The notes: generated by a model from the letters alone, not told the origin. Shown: positions 15,350 through 24,787, numbered from the stretch's first letter. The stretch is DNA of 64,000 bases from Prosthecobacter algae (GCF_039542385.1 NZ_BAABIA010000006.1:107169-171168); one strand, 5' to 3'. Program-made: numbers and translations.

Positions 15350-17083
15350 TCAGGCTTTCTTTTTACCCTTCTTGCCCTTTTTGTTAGGCAGAGGATCGCC
15401 ATGCGGCAGCCCCCAGATCCAGGGAATGACCTGGGCGCGTTTGGCCCAGATCTCCCACTGGGCGGCCATGGCTTTCAAACGCTCTGGTTCGTTGGCGGCG
15501 AGATTGTGCTGTTCGGTGCGGTCGGCCTCCATGTTGTAAAGTTCCCAGGCTCCCTGCGGGCCTTTGGCAACGAGTTTCCAGATGCCATCGCGGACGGCGC
15601 GGTTGCCTTCATGCTCAAAGAAGATGGGTTCCTGGCGGCCGATGGATTCGCCTTTGAGGGCAGGCCGCAGGCTGACGCCTTCGACAGGCTTGATCTTCAG
15701 CCCCGCATGTTCGGCCGGATAGCTAGCCCCGGCGACATCCAGGCAGGTGGCCATAAGATCAATGAGATGGGCGGGCTGGGGCTCCAAGGAATCATGACGA
15801 GCAGCGGGGATTCCTTTGGGCCAATGGGCCACCAACGGGGTGCTGATGCCACCTTCATGCACCCAGTGTTTGTACTCGCGGAAGGGGGTGTTGCTGACAT
15901 TGGCCCAGGCCTCGCCGTAACCATGATAAGTGTCTGCACCGCCCGGAAGAATGCCGTACCCCTGGCGCATGGGGTGGCCATCGCGGGTCTGTTTGGGAAT
16001 CATGTCCGGTTGCAAATCGGTAGCCGCCATGGCTGGCAGCGTGGGTTTTTCCGCCCTGGGTTTGAAGGGACCGTTGCGCCCCATACCTTCGGCGCAGCCG
16101 CCATTGTCCTGGAAGAAAAGGATGAGGGTGTTGTCGTATTGCCCCTGTTTTTTCAGCTCGGCGACGAGACGGCCAATGCTCTGGTCCATGCTGTCAATCA
16201 TGGCCGCAAAAACCTCCATGCAGCGGGTTTCGAACTCGCGATTCTTCACCTCGCTCCAGGCACCACCGGCCTGCGGGGCGACCTGCCAGCTAGGCGGCAA
16301 AAGGCCGAGCTTTTTCATCTTCTCCACACGGGCGGCGCGGATGGCATCGTAACCGGCATCATACTTACCCTTGTATTTGGCGATGTCCTCCGGCTTCGCA
16401 TGCATGGGCCAGTGCGGGGCCGTCATGGCCACATACATGAAGAAAGGTTGCGCCTGATGATCGCGTGCATGGTCCGCTACAAAGCGGGTGGCGTGGTCTG
16501 CAATGGCATCGGTGTAGTAGAAGGATTTGGGCTGATACTGCGCATCGGCAAAGGGGGAGATGAACTCGTTGTCGCGAGTGAGGGTGTTCGGATCAAAGTA
16601 GCTGCCCGCGCCATGGATGGTGCCATAAAAGCGATCGAACCCACGCTGGAGCGGCCAGTTGGCCTTGGCATCGGCATCCTGGGGATTGACCTTTTTGGTG
16701 ACGTGCCATTTTCCGGCCATGTAGGTACGGTAACCCGCAGGCTTGAGCACCTCGGCAATGGTCACGGAGTCGCGGCTGAGCTCGCCCCGGTAACCAGGCA
16801 GGCCTTTGTCATCCATCATGTGACCGATGCCTGCCTGATGCGGATAAAGCCCTGTAAGCAAGGCTGCGCGGGTGGGGCAGCAGCGGGCGGTATTGTAAAA
16901 CTGGGTGAAGCGCACGCCGCCCTTGGCCAGGGCATCCAGGTTCGGCGTGCTGATCTCACTGCCAAAGCAGCCGAGGTCCGAATAGCCCATGTCATCCGCC
17001 ATGATGAGGATGATGTTAGGCCGATCCGCCGCGTGGGCGGAGAGGAGGGTCAAAAGGAAGCCGATGAGCAAGAACGAACGCAT
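15350..17083 (-). CDS. Secreted arylsulfatase (sulfatase 3)
   Basis: A 577-residue sulfatase from ATG 17083; upstream in-frame sequence lacks signal character. Signal peptide residues 1-19, Asp pair 30-31 (MADDMGYSD), formylglycine motif CCPTR (Cys68) then AALLTGLYPHQAGIGH, and GKWH near residue 125. FFQDNGGCAEGMGRNGP is the arylsulfatase metal loop. The layout matches the large arylsulfatase A-like group of marine and PVC bacteria. The C-terminus is a lysine-rich tail (LPNKKGKKGKKKA). It is the first gene of the run reading leftwards to 12432. Confidence 0.9.
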   Translation of the reverse strand: MRSFLLIGFLLTLLSAHAADRPNIILIMADDMGYSDLGCFGSEISTPNLDALAKGGVRFTQFYNTARCCPTRAALLTGLYPHQAGIGHMMDDKGLPGYRGELSRDSVTIAEVLKPAGYRTYMAGKWHVTKKVNPQDADAKANWPLQRGFDRFYGTIHGAGSYFDPNTLTRDNEFISPFADAQYQPKSFYYTDAIADHATRFVADHARDHQAQPFFMYVAMTAPHWPMHAKPEDIAKYKGKYDAGYDAIRAARVEKMKKLGLLPPSWQVAPQAGGAWSEVKNREFETRCMEVFAAMIDSMDQSIGRLVAELKKQGQYDNTLILFFQDNGGCAEGMGRNGPFKPRAEKPTLPAMAATDLQPDMIPKQTRDGHPMRQGYGILPGGADTYHGYGEAWANVSNTPFREYKHWVHEGGISTPLVAHWPKGIPAARHDSLEPQPAHLIDLMATCLDVAGASYPAEHAGLKIKPVEGVSLRPALKGESIGRQEPIFFEHEGNRAVRDGIWKLVAKGPQGAWELYNMEADRTEQHNLAANEPERLKAMAAQWEIWAKRAQVIPWIWGLPHGDPLPNKKGKKGKKKA

Positions 17084-17177
17084 TCCCCTATCACGTAGTA
17101 ACCCTTGCCATCTTGCCAGTGAAAAAGCCACCGCTGCCTATCTGGAATGCAAGTGGTGGGAGAAACGGAGGGGCGAC

Positions 17178-18197
17178 CTATGGTGCCGCTGGAGATGACT
17201 GCACGAGGTACTTCTTTTGAAACTCTGCCGCTGCGTCCAGGCCAGCAGCGATCCATTTCATTTCATCCTGGCGGACGGATTCGTGGTAGGCGGCCCCTTT
17301 CAGCAAGGCGGTCTTGAGGCTGGCCTCCACCTTGGTCATATCAAAACCCATGGAGGTGCGGCCGCTCTCTTTGCACTTCTCGGTGAGGCGATTTTTCTCC
17401 TTTTCATTGGGGGCCTTCAAGGCGGCGTGCATGTAGCATATACCAGCAAGGTTTGCGGCATTGTCCCGGAGGTCGCCCGCCATCAGAAGGTCACCCAAAG
17501 CCTCCTGCAGCAGCGGGTTGTCAAAGTCTGCAAAGAAGATCATGCCTGTCACGCCACGGATGGCATCGGCCCGCTGTTTGGTGGTGAGTGTGAGCTGCTG
17601 AGTGGCGCTGGCCGGCAGGCCGCCTGCTTCCTGGCGCGCGACATACCTGGCGAAGCCCGGGGTCATCCAATTGATTTCGCGCGAATCCCCCGGCAAGGCT
17701 GCGGGCAAGGTCTGTTTTTCGAGGACCCATTCCACCAGCCACTTTTGATATTTTTCACGTCCGAAGTGGGCATAGGCATTGATGGCGAGGGCTTTTTCAA
17801 TCCAGCGCAGGGCTTCCTGAAGATCGCCTGTGTAGATGTAAAAGGTGCCAAGATTTGAACAGGTTTCATACAGGCCTGGGACCAGCTTGTCTTTGCGCAG
17901 CATCGTCTGGATGGCCGCCCGATGGTCGCCAAGCTTATGCTGGGAAACCGCCAGGTCATCGAAGTGCCAGGGAAGAGATTTGTCAGAGGCGATGTCTTTC
18001 TCCCGCTGCTGGATGCGCCACTGGTGGAACTCCTTGGAATGGCGGGCAAAACTGCCGCTGATGAGCACCCCGATGCCGGGAAAGCGGGCGCGTTCGGAAT
18101 TCAAGGTGTCACTGTCCCAGATGCAACCATAGGCTGCCTGTGACAGCAGCGCAGCGAAGAGGATGACCTTGATGCCCGGCAGATTCATGAATGACAT
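17178..18197 (-). CDS. Secreted TPR-repeat protein
   Basis: A 339-residue protein with a signal peptide ending near AAYG (about residue 24), then a mature region that begins with an unusual CIWDSDTL sequence. At least two TPR-like repeats are visible, around residues 72-100 (LAVSQHKLGDHRAAIQTMLR) and 108-140 (LGTFYIYTGDLQEALRWIEK). The C-terminal half is helical without a known domain. Both ATG 18197 and ATG 18188 are possible starts. It lies between sulfatase runs. Role unknown; perhaps a periplasmic scaffold. Confidence 0.7.
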   Translation of the reverse strand: MSFMNLPGIKVILFAALLSQAAYGCIWDSDTLNSERARFPGIGVLISGSFARHSKEFHQWRIQQREKDIASDKSLPWHFDDLAVSQHKLGDHRAAIQTMLRKDKLVPGLYETCSNLGTFYIYTGDLQEALRWIEKALAINAYAHFGREKYQKWLVEWVLEKQTLPAALPGDSREINWMTPGFARYVARQEAGGLPASATQQLTLTTKQRADAIRGVTGMIFFADFDNPLLQEALGDLLMAGDLRDNAANLAGICYMHAALKAPNEKEKNRLTEKCKESGRTSMGFDMTKVEASLKTALLKGAAYHESVRQDEMKWIAAGLDAAAEFQKKYLVQSSPAAP

Positions 18198-18243
18198 GAT
18201 GCCATGCGTGGGGTGCCGCCGAAAAGAACTTTATTGCTCCGAA

Positions 18244-19581
18244 TCACTCTGGCTGCTGCCAGGGCACGGTGCCGCCACGCTGGATGTGCTGGCGAAGCTC
18301 GGCGGAAAGTTCATTGAAGATCTTCGGGGCCTTCATGCGGAGATTGGTTTTCTCCTGAGGATCGTTCTTCAAATTGTAAAGTTCCAAGGGGCTGAAGGGA
18401 TCGTTCTGCATCAGCTTCCAATCTCCGCGAATGAGGGCCTCGTAGCTTTTGCCACCGTAGGCGGCACCGCCTTCGCGACGCACGAAGTAAAGGCTGCGTT
18501 CAGTGACGACATCTTTCCCCATGAGCACGGGAACGAGGCTGACGGCATCGAGTCCTGAGCGAGGCGTGGCTCCAGCGAGTTCGAGAAAGGTGGGAAAGAC
18601 ATCGAAATTCAGGCCTGCATAATCGCTGCGAGATCCGGCCTGGATGTGGCCGGGCCAGCGCACCATGAAGGGCACCCGCAGAGCGCCATCGTAGTGGCTT
18701 TGTTTGCCATCACGCCAAGGGTCGTTGTTCTGACCGTGAGGCAGGGAACCACCGTTGTCCGCAGAGAAAACGACCACGGTGTTTTCCTCCAAACCCGTTT
18801 CCTTCAGGGTGGCGAGGACCTGACCGATGCGGTCATCCAGGTGCTCGACAAAGGCGACGTTCATGGCGCGTTTTTCATCGAGCTGCGGCGCGCGTTTTTT
18901 CACCTTGTCCAGCCATTCGGCGGGGGGCTCGATGGGGAAATGCGGAGCGTTGTAGGCGAGGTAAAGGAAGAAGGGCTGGTCCTTTTTGCCCGCACGTTCC
19001 TTCAGGTAATCACTGGCCCAGGTGGAGAAGAGATCGGTGGCATGACCGGTAGGATCAACGACTTCCGCATTGCGACGCATGTAGTTATTCCCGTGACGCA
19101 GATGGGTGCTGTAACTGTCCATCATGTCGCCCAGAAAACCGTGGAAGAGATCAAACCCGCGCTCATTGGGGGTGTTGGGGGACTCCAGTCCCAGGTGCCA
19201 TTTGCCAATGGCGGCTGTGTGGTAGCCGCTCTTTTTCAGTTCATCGGCCAGGGTGGGCAGCTTCTGATTGAAGTAGCCCCAGGAGTTCTCGGGCTGGGTG
19301 CGGATAACGCCAGGCACCCCGGCGCGGTCCGGATAGACGCCAGTGAGCAAGGCCGCCCGCGAGGGGGAGCAGACGGTGCAGTTTGCCCGCATGCGGGTGA
19401 AGAGCATGCCTTCCTTCGCCAGGCCATCGATGTTCGGCGTTTGCACGTCGGAATCGTGGTAGGCGGAGACATCGCCATAACCGTGGTCATCCGTGAAGAT
19501 GATGAGGAAATTGGGCCGCGCGCCCAGGCCCTGACTGAAGGTGCAGAGGAAGGCGAGGGCCAGTAATGAAAGGAGCTTCAT
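18244..19581 (-). CDS. Secreted arylsulfatase (sulfatase 4)
   Basis: A 445-residue sulfatase. Signal peptide residues 1-20; Asp pair 31-32 (FTDDHGYGD); formylglycine motif CSPSR (Cys71), then AALLTGVYPDRAGVPG; GKWH near 138; VVFSADNGGSLPHG as the metal loop. It resembles arylsulfatase A and N-acetylgalactosamine-6-sulfatase relatives. It has no C-terminal extension and ends in VPWQQPE. It lies 18 bases downstream of the larger sulfatase at 19600, likely as one transcript. Confidence 0.9.
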   Translation of the reverse strand: MKLLSLLALAFLCTFSQGLGARPNFLIIFTDDHGYGDVSAYHDSDVQTPNIDGLAKEGMLFTRMRANCTVCSPSRAALLTGVYPDRAGVPGVIRTQPENSWGYFNQKLPTLADELKKSGYHTAAIGKWHLGLESPNTPNERGFDLFHGFLGDMMDSYSTHLRHGNNYMRRNAEVVDPTGHATDLFSTWASDYLKERAGKKDQPFFLYLAYNAPHFPIEPPAEWLDKVKKRAPQLDEKRAMNVAFVEHLDDRIGQVLATLKETGLEENTVVVFSADNGGSLPHGQNNDPWRDGKQSHYDGALRVPFMVRWPGHIQAGSRSDYAGLNFDVFPTFLELAGATPRSGLDAVSLVPVLMGKDVVTERSLYFVRREGGAAYGGKSYEALIRGDWKLMQNDPFSPLELYNLKNDPQEKTNLRMKAPKIFNELSAELRQHIQRGGTVPWQQPE

Positions 19582-19599
19582 GAGAGATGAGAAGGAGGC

Positions 19600-21393
19600 T
19601 CAATCCAGCAGCGTGAGGGTGACACGGCGCACATCCATGACGGATTTTCCGGGGATCTCGAGCGCACGCAAGGTTAATGCCCCCTGCCCTGCCTCCAGTT
19701 TCATCTCGCCAAGATTCAGAGTGCGAAACTCCTTCATCTGAGATTCGCCATGCGGCCGTGGCAGGGTGTCCTGATTCGTGTAAAGCGGCGGATCCCAGCC
19801 CGGGGCCACCTTGCCACTGAGACGGCTGTCCTTGAAAGCCAGCTCCAAGGTGGAACCCGCATCGGCGATGGGACAGGTGTAGTCCACGGTGACTTCATAA
19901 CGGCCTGCGGTGTGGACATCCAGCAACCAGACCATGTGATCGTCCTTGGCGGTCCAGTTGACAAAGTAGGAGCAGTTGGGGGCGTTGCTGCTGCGCTGCA
20001 CTCCGCCGCGCGGTTCGCCATCGCGGGCAGGCAGCATGGTGATGGGAAATTCACGGTAGCCCACAGGAATGGGACGAGGATCCACGGCATTGCCGCCGCC
20101 TTTCTTTTTGCCCTTGGCCTTAGCCTCCTTCACGGTCACACCCAACACTTCTTTGCGCCAGGTGGCGACCGCTTCGCTGAGTTTGGCCGCGAGGGCGGGC
20201 TCCTTGTCATTGATGGCGGTGGTCTGGCCAGGATCGGCGACCATGTCATAAAGCTGGCCCGCGTTGTCCAGGCGATGCTGCTGGGTGCGCACGCTGACAT
20301 TGGAGGCCCAGGTGGAGAAGATCATGCGGTCGGGCCATTCGGGGGCCTGTTTTTTCAGCAGCGGGGTGAGGTCGCGGCCATCAAGCGGCCTGTCACCGAC
20401 GCGGGGAATCTGGGCCAGAGAAACGAGGGTGGGCAGGAGGTCGATAGCCCCGGTGATCTGCGTGACAGTGTGGCCCTGCGGCAGGGTGGAGGGCCAGGAA
20501 ATGTAAAAGGTGGAACGCACGCCGCCTTCGTCTGTCGTGCCTTTTTTGCCTTTCATGCCGCCGGTCCAGCGGTTGCTGTTCGGGCCATTGTCAGAGAAAT
20601 AAATGACAATTGTGTTTTTTGTTAGGCCATGCTCTTTCAGCCGCTCAAGAACCCTGCCGACATTGCCGTCCTGGTTTTCGATCATGGCCAGGGCGCAGCG
20701 GGTTTCATCGGCGATTTCATTGGCGGCCTCAGTCGCGGTCTGGGTGAGGGGCTTGTCTTTGAAACGCTGCCAATCCTTCTCCGGTGCAGCCCAGGGAGAG
20801 TGGGGGGTGGTGAAGGGCACGTAACAAAAGAAGGGGCGGTCCTTGTTCCGATCAATGAAGTTCAGCGCCTTGTCCGTGCAGATGTCCACGATGTAACCTT
20901 TCTCGCGCACCATCTTGCCGTTCTGTTCGAGCGGCGGGTCAAAATACTCTCCCCAATGGCCGGAGGTGTGGCCGTAGTATTCATCAAAGCCGCGTGCCAT
21001 GGGATGGTAGGGCCACTGGCTGCCATTGTGCCATTTGCCAAAGGCCCCGGTGGCATAACCAGAAGCTTTGAAAGCATCGGCCACGGTTTTTTCGCCGAGG
21101 TCCAGCCGCTCCTGCCCGGTGGAAACTCCGCGCACACCCCCACGAGGATGATAGCGCCCGGTCAAAAATTCACCCCGGGTGGGCGCACAGACGGGGCAGA
21201 CATAAAAGCGGTCCAGCGTGACACCGGATTTGGCGATGGAATCAATGTTCGGCGTGGACACCATCTTGTTGCCGTTCTGGCTGTAATCGCCCCAGCCCGC
21301 ATCATCCGCCAGGAAGACGACCACATTCGGTTTGGGCGACTGGGCGGCGGCCAGCGAACAGAGGCTGAACAGAATGAGCAGGAAAGGTTTCAT
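19600..21393 (-). CDS. Secreted sulfatase with C-terminal beta-sandwich domain (sulfatase 5)
   Basis: A 597-residue protein from ATG 21393. The catalytic part covers about residues 20-430: Asp pair 30-31 (LADDAGWGD), formylglycine motif CAPTR (Cys69) then GEFLTGRYHPRGG, and TGAFGKWHNG near 125. FSDNGPNSNRW is the metal loop. A Lys/Gly-rich linker (KAKGKKKGGG) near residue 455 joins it to a strand-rich C-terminal domain with MVWLLDVHTAGRYEVTVDY, which looks like a carbohydrate-binding jelly roll. This architecture suggests docking on an insoluble or long glycan. It is cotranscribed with sulfatase 4. Confidence 0.88.
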   Translation of the reverse strand: MKPFLLILFSLCSLAAAQSPKPNVVVFLADDAGWGDYSQNGNKMVSTPNIDSIAKSGVTLDRFYVCPVCAPTRGEFLTGRYHPRGGVRGVSTGQERLDLGEKTVADAFKASGYATGAFGKWHNGSQWPYHPMARGFDEYYGHTSGHWGEYFDPPLEQNGKMVREKGYIVDICTDKALNFIDRNKDRPFFCYVPFTTPHSPWAAPEKDWQRFKDKPLTQTATEAANEIADETRCALAMIENQDGNVGRVLERLKEHGLTKNTIVIYFSDNGPNSNRWTGGMKGKKGTTDEGGVRSTFYISWPSTLPQGHTVTQITGAIDLLPTLVSLAQIPRVGDRPLDGRDLTPLLKKQAPEWPDRMIFSTWASNVSVRTQQHRLDNAGQLYDMVADPGQTTAINDKEPALAAKLSEAVATWRKEVLGVTVKEAKAKGKKKGGGNAVDPRPIPVGYREFPITMLPARDGEPRGGVQRSSNAPNCSYFVNWTAKDDHMVWLLDVHTAGRYEVTVDYTCPIADAGSTLELAFKDSRLSGKVAPGWDPPLYTNQDTLPRPHGESQMKEFRTLNLGEMKLEAGQGALTLRALEIPGKSVMDVRRVTLTLLD

Positions 21394-21523
21394 GGTGGCG
21401 GGACGGCAGGTGGAGCAGGAGCACGAAAAACGCAGAGGCGTGGGCATTCCTTCAGCGAAAAAAGGAATTCACCTGCAACGAGCCGGACTTGCCTTTTCCC
21501 AGCCTTCAAGAGATGAAGGTGGC

Positions 21524-22117
21524 ATGAAACCCTGGCACCTCCTCCCTGCCCTGCTACTGACCTGCCTAGCCCCGGGCCAGGAGGTGGCCCCCAAGCTGAA
21601 ACCTCACCCGCAGGCGGTCAAAAACAGTCACGCCCCTGGCGAAGTGGACCGGCCGGAGATGCTTCCCTTCATCATACGAGACAGCGGCACATTGCCAGGA
21701 ATCGTGGTGGATGAAATGGAGGCGGCCCTGGTGGGCGAATGGCAGTATTCCACCCATACGCCGCCTTATATAGGCCTGGGCTACCTGCATGACATGAAGA
21801 GTAGCAAGGGCCATAAATCCGTGACCTTCACACCCGACCTGCCCCAGGACGGCTGGTATGAGGTGCGGCTAGCGCATTGTTACAATGTGCGCCGGAGCAC
21901 GCGGACTCCGGTCACGATTCATCATGCAGAGGGTGAGACTTCCATACGCATCAATCAGCAGGAGGAACCGAAGCATGGGCGGCTGTTTCGCTCCCTGGGC
22001 AAGTTTCGTTTTAAAGCCGGCCGTGCTGGCTGGGTGCGCATCTCCAATGAAGGGACGGAGGAGAACAAGGTGGTGATCGCCGATGCCGTGCAGTTTTTGG
22101 CCGTGGCAGCGGAGTGA
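21524..22117 (+). CDS. Secreted golvesin/xanthan-lyase C-terminal-like domain protein
   Basis: A 197-residue protein from ATG 21524 with signal peptide MKPWHLLPALLLTCLAPGQ. The rest is one domain of the golvesin C-terminal-like type: VGEWQYST, then GYLHDMKSSKGHKSVTF, TPDLPQDGWYEVRLAHCYN, TIHHAEGETSIRINQQ, FRSLGKFRFKAGRAGWVRI and a final KVVIADAVQFLAV. Such domains usually form the C-terminus of secreted FAD oxidoreductases or lyases, as in the protein at 41781-43823, and are thought to bind carbohydrate. Here it stands alone, and is the only plus-strand gene of the sulfatase region. Confidence 0.8.
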   Translation: MKPWHLLPALLLTCLAPGQEVAPKLKPHPQAVKNSHAPGEVDRPEMLPFIIRDSGTLPGIVVDEMEAALVGEWQYSTHTPPYIGLGYLHDMKSSKGHKSVTFTPDLPQDGWYEVRLAHCYNVRRSTRTPVTIHHAEGETSIRINQQEEPKHGRLFRSLGKFRFKAGRAGWVRISNEGTEENKVVIADAVQFLAVAAE

Positions 22118-22130
22118 AGGAAAGGACGGC

Positions 22131-22172
22131 CAAAAAAAATCCCGCCCCAGAGGCAGGCCTCTGAGAACGGGA
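22131..22172 (-). terminator. Terminator of the sulfurtransferase gene
   Basis: Imperfect stem: TCCCG ... CGGGA outside and CAGAGGC / GCCTCTG inside (22140-22172). On the minus strand it is followed by a run of eight T. It sits about 15 bases past the stop of the gene at 22187 and faces the convergent golvesin-domain gene. Confidence 0.8.
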
Positions 22173-22186
22173 CTTCGACGTGAATT

Positions 22187-23110
22187 CTACTTCGCCATGC
22201 GTGGCGTCGTCTCGGCAGGCAGGGACTGATTTTCGACCCACACATACTCCTTCCAGGCGCCTTCATAGAGACGCACGTTCGGGTAACCGGCGACATGCTT
22301 CAGGTAAAAGCGCACGAGGCTGCCTTCACGCGAGGTGCCGCAGTAGCAGATGATCTTTTTGTCCGGGGTGATGCCGGCTTTTTCGAGTTCGGCCTTCACT
22401 TCGGTGAAGGGTTTGAACTTATGGGTGTTATCCTTTTCCATGAGGCGGGCCCAATGAAAGCTGACAGCCCCTGGGATGTGGCCTTTGCGCAGCCAGACAT
22501 CGTCTTCACCGATGAATTCATTGAGAGGACGGGCATCCACCAGGATGACATCGGCCTGGTCTTTTTCCGCCTTCACAGCCGTGATGTCGGCAGCGATTTC
22601 GGGAGTGCCTTTTTCAGGGAGCACTCCGGCAGGATTGCCATAGTAATGCTGGGTGGTGGGATTGCCTTCAGCCTTCCATCCAGGCAGTCCGCCATCGAGG
22701 ATGCGGATGTCCTTGATGCCGGCTTTTTCCAAGACGTGGGCCACCATGGTGGCGCTGAGGATTTCGTCATTCGGCAGCACTGCCCCCGTGGCATAGACGA
22801 GATGAGTGCGGTCTTTGTTGGCCCCGGCACGGATGAGCAGAGCCTGAGTGAGATCCTCCGGGAGATACTGCACGGGCACGGCGGCATCGGTGCCGCGCAG
22901 GGTATCGAAATTCAGGTGATGGGCCGTGGGCAGGTGGCCACGGAAGTAGTCTTTGTAACCGCCGCGAGTGTCGAGCACGACGGGGCGCTTGGCAGCGTCC
23001 GGGTTTTCGATCAGGGCTTTGGCTTCCGCAGGGGTGATGAGGCCGATGTCGGCGTGCGATACAGGAACCAGGAGGGCCAGCAGGGCCAGGAATGTGCAGA
23101 GAGGTTTCAT
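22187..23110 (-). CDS. Periplasmic thiosulfate/3-mercaptopyruvate sulfurtransferase (two-domain rhodanese)
   Basis: A 307-residue protein with a Sec signal peptide (about residues 1-20), so it acts outside the cytoplasm. It has two rhodanese domains. The N-terminal one (25-150) has VVLDTRGGYKDYFRGHLPTA but no Cys in its loop, so it is structural. The C-terminal one (175-300) has VILVDARPLNEF, GHIPGAVSFHW and the catalytic loop CGTSREG with Cys257. It transfers sulfur to a thiophilic acceptor such as cyanide or a thiol; the physiological acceptor is unknown. It sits inside the sulfatase region, though no direct link is shown. Confidence 0.85.
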   Translation of the reverse strand: MKPLCTFLALLALLVPVSHADIGLITPAEAKALIENPDAAKRPVVLDTRGGYKDYFRGHLPTAHHLNFDTLRGTDAAVPVQYLPEDLTQALLIRAGANKDRTHLVYATGAVLPNDEILSATMVAHVLEKAGIKDIRILDGGLPGWKAEGNPTTQHYYGNPAGVLPEKGTPEIAADITAVKAEKDQADVILVDARPLNEFIGEDDVWLRKGHIPGAVSFHWARLMEKDNTHKFKPFTEVKAELEKAGITPDKKIICYCGTSREGSLVRFYLKHVAGYPNVRLYEGAWKEYVWVENQSLPAETTPRMAK

Positions 23111-23130
23111 GGAAGGGATGGTGTGGCTAA

Positions 23131-23805
23131 TTAGAAAGTGAAGACGAAGTTGATCTTGGCGATGACGCTCACGGAGCCCTGGTCCGGGAAGTTGGCCCAG
23201 GTTTCCAAAACGATGTTTTTAGTTAGGCCGTACTTGGCCCCGAGCGATGGCAGCCAAGCCTCCTGGTCGCGTGTCTGTACCAGATCGGCATTGAGGTTGA
23301 AGTCGCGATTCAGCAGCTTCCAGGTGCGGTCCACACCCACGAGAAGGCTGTTGCCGTTCGTCTGCACGCCGTAGCCGAGATGAAAACGAGCCAGGCCGAA
23401 GTCATGGGCCAGCATGGCGTAGGTGAAAGGATCGCCCGCGCGGTCAATGTCGCTCAGGGCCACACCTGCCACGCCCAGAGCGAAAGCACCGTCTTCCCAG
23501 GGCTGAAAACCGACCTTGGTCTGGAAAAAGAGAGGGCCACTGAGATCGGGTCCCAGAGGGCTGTCCAGGCCCCATTCCAAGTGAGCCGGACCCAATTCCC
23601 AACCCGTTTTAAAGCCCATCCAAAAGGAGTGCTGGCCTTCGCCATTGGCGGCAAATTGGTTGGCCCCGCCGAAGCTGCTGAAGGCCTGAATGGCCACGGT
23701 GCGGTGCGGCACGGTATCGGCCGTGGGGATGTTGTTGAGGCCTGTCGGTGTGGCGTGGAGGGCGGTCGCTGAGGCAAGTGCCAGAAGGCAGATGGTTTTT
23801 TTCAT
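23131..23805 (-). CDS. Secreted beta-barrel-like protein of unknown function
   Basis: A 224-residue protein from ATG 23805. Signal peptide MKKTICLLALASATALHA. The rest is rich in alternating hydrophobic/polar strands with Gly turns and ends in VIAKINFVFTF, an aromatic terminal Phe as in outer membrane barrels. It contains LGYGVQTNGNSLLVGVDRTW and LPSLGAKYGLTKNIVLETWA repeats of strand type. No family named. It lies between the sulfurtransferase and the phosphate transporter on the same strand, with gaps of 20-22 bases, so the three are likely cotranscribed. Confidence 0.65.
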   Translation of the reverse strand: MKKTICLLALASATALHATPTGLNNIPTADTVPHRTVAIQAFSSFGGANQFAANGEGQHSFWMGFKTGWELGPAHLEWGLDSPLGPDLSGPLFFQTKVGFQPWEDGAFALGVAGVALSDIDRAGDPFTYAMLAHDFGLARFHLGYGVQTNGNSLLVGVDRTWKLLNRDFNLNADLVQTRDQEAWLPSLGAKYGLTKNIVLETWANFPDQGSVSVIAKINFVFTF

Positions 23806-23827
23806 CGTGGGTTTAGGAAACAATTTT

Positions 23828-24787
23828 TCAAAAAATGGCCCGGCAAATGAAGTAGGCGATCGCGGCCAGGACCGCCGCACAAGGCAGCGTGATGACCCAG
23901 GCGAGAAGCACGGGAATGGCCGTGTGCCAGCGTGCCTGGCGGGTGATGATGCCAATGCCGAGGAGGGAGCCCACGGAGACATGCGTGGTGGACAGTGGCA
24001 GGCCATAGACGGAACCCGCGATGACCAGCATGGAGGTGGTGAGATTGGCCGTGAAACCCTGGCCTGGATTCATGTCGGTGATCTTGTGTGAGAGTGTTTC
24101 GGCCACCCGGCGGGCACTGATGAGGCCACCCAAAGTCATGGCGACCGCGACAAGAAAGATGCCCTTTTCCCCAGTGCAAAAAGACACACCTCCCAGAAGA
24201 GCGGCAATCTTGGGCGTATCATTCAGACCACGGGCAAAACCAACGGCCCCTGCGCTGAGAAAATGCAGAGCGTCCAGGGTGCGGGTGCGATGATCAGGGG
24301 CCAGCCTTAGCCCTCGAAGCAGCACGTAGAGCAATGTGCCCAGGAAGATGGCCACGACAGGTCCAAACAACAAAGGCACCGCAAACGTGCTCCAAAGATG
24401 GCCAAAATTCACCCCCGTGGGACTCGCCACCAGACCTGCGCCCACCAAGCCTCCCGTGAGAGCATGTGTGGTGGAAACCGGAAAGCCCAGCCAAGTGGCC
24501 AAACTGCCTGTGACTGCAGCACCGGCTGCAACGGCAAGAAGGAAAGCAGGATCGGCAATCAGGGCATCTGGAACCAGTCCCTTCCCTGAAAAAGCCTTGA
24601 TCAAATGCTGCGCCAAAAACACCGCGCAGACAGCGCCTGCCCCCGTGGTGAAATTCCCCCAGTTGAGCGCCACACGATACGATGTGGTGCCACTGCCAAA
24701 GAGTGAAGCCACGCCTTTGAAATTGGCGTTGGCTCCATTGGCATAAGCCACAATGGCAGCAACAAGAACGATGAGGATGGGCAGCAC
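23828..24787 (-). CDS. PiT-family inorganic phosphate transporter
   Basis: A 319-residue membrane protein with about ten hydrophobic segments arranged as an inverted repeat. GFPVSTTHALTGGLVGAGL and YGLPLSTTHVSVGSLLGIG are the paired PiT motifs. GLNDTPK carries the Asp of the second half. In the first half the usual GANDN reads GANAN (Ala21). Low-affinity phosphate:cation symport is the family role; sulfate transport is known for some relatives. GTG 24787 is preferred because it gives MLPILIVLVAAIVAYANG, which aligns with family starts; a TTG at 24826 is possible. Confidence 0.85.
   Translation of the reverse strand: MLPILIVLVAAIVAYANGANANFKGVASLFGSGTTSYRVALNWGNFTTGAGAVCAVFLAQHLIKAFSGKGLVPDALIADPAFLLAVAAGAAVTGSLATWLGFPVSTTHALTGGLVGAGLVASPTGVNFGHLWSTFAVPLLFGPVVAIFLGTLLYVLLRGLRLAPDHRTRTLDALHFLSAGAVGFARGLNDTPKIAALLGGVSFCTGEKGIFLVAVAMTLGGLISARRVAETLSHKITDMNPGQGFTANLTTSMLVIAGSVYGLPLSTTHVSVGSLLGIGIITRQARWHTAIPVLLAWVITLPCAAVLAAIAYFICRAIF

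Noticed and set aside
12384..17098. Long plus-strand frames opposite sulfatases 1-3
   Set aside because: Shadow frames in GC-rich coding DNA; the sulfatase motifs on the minus strand are unambiguous.
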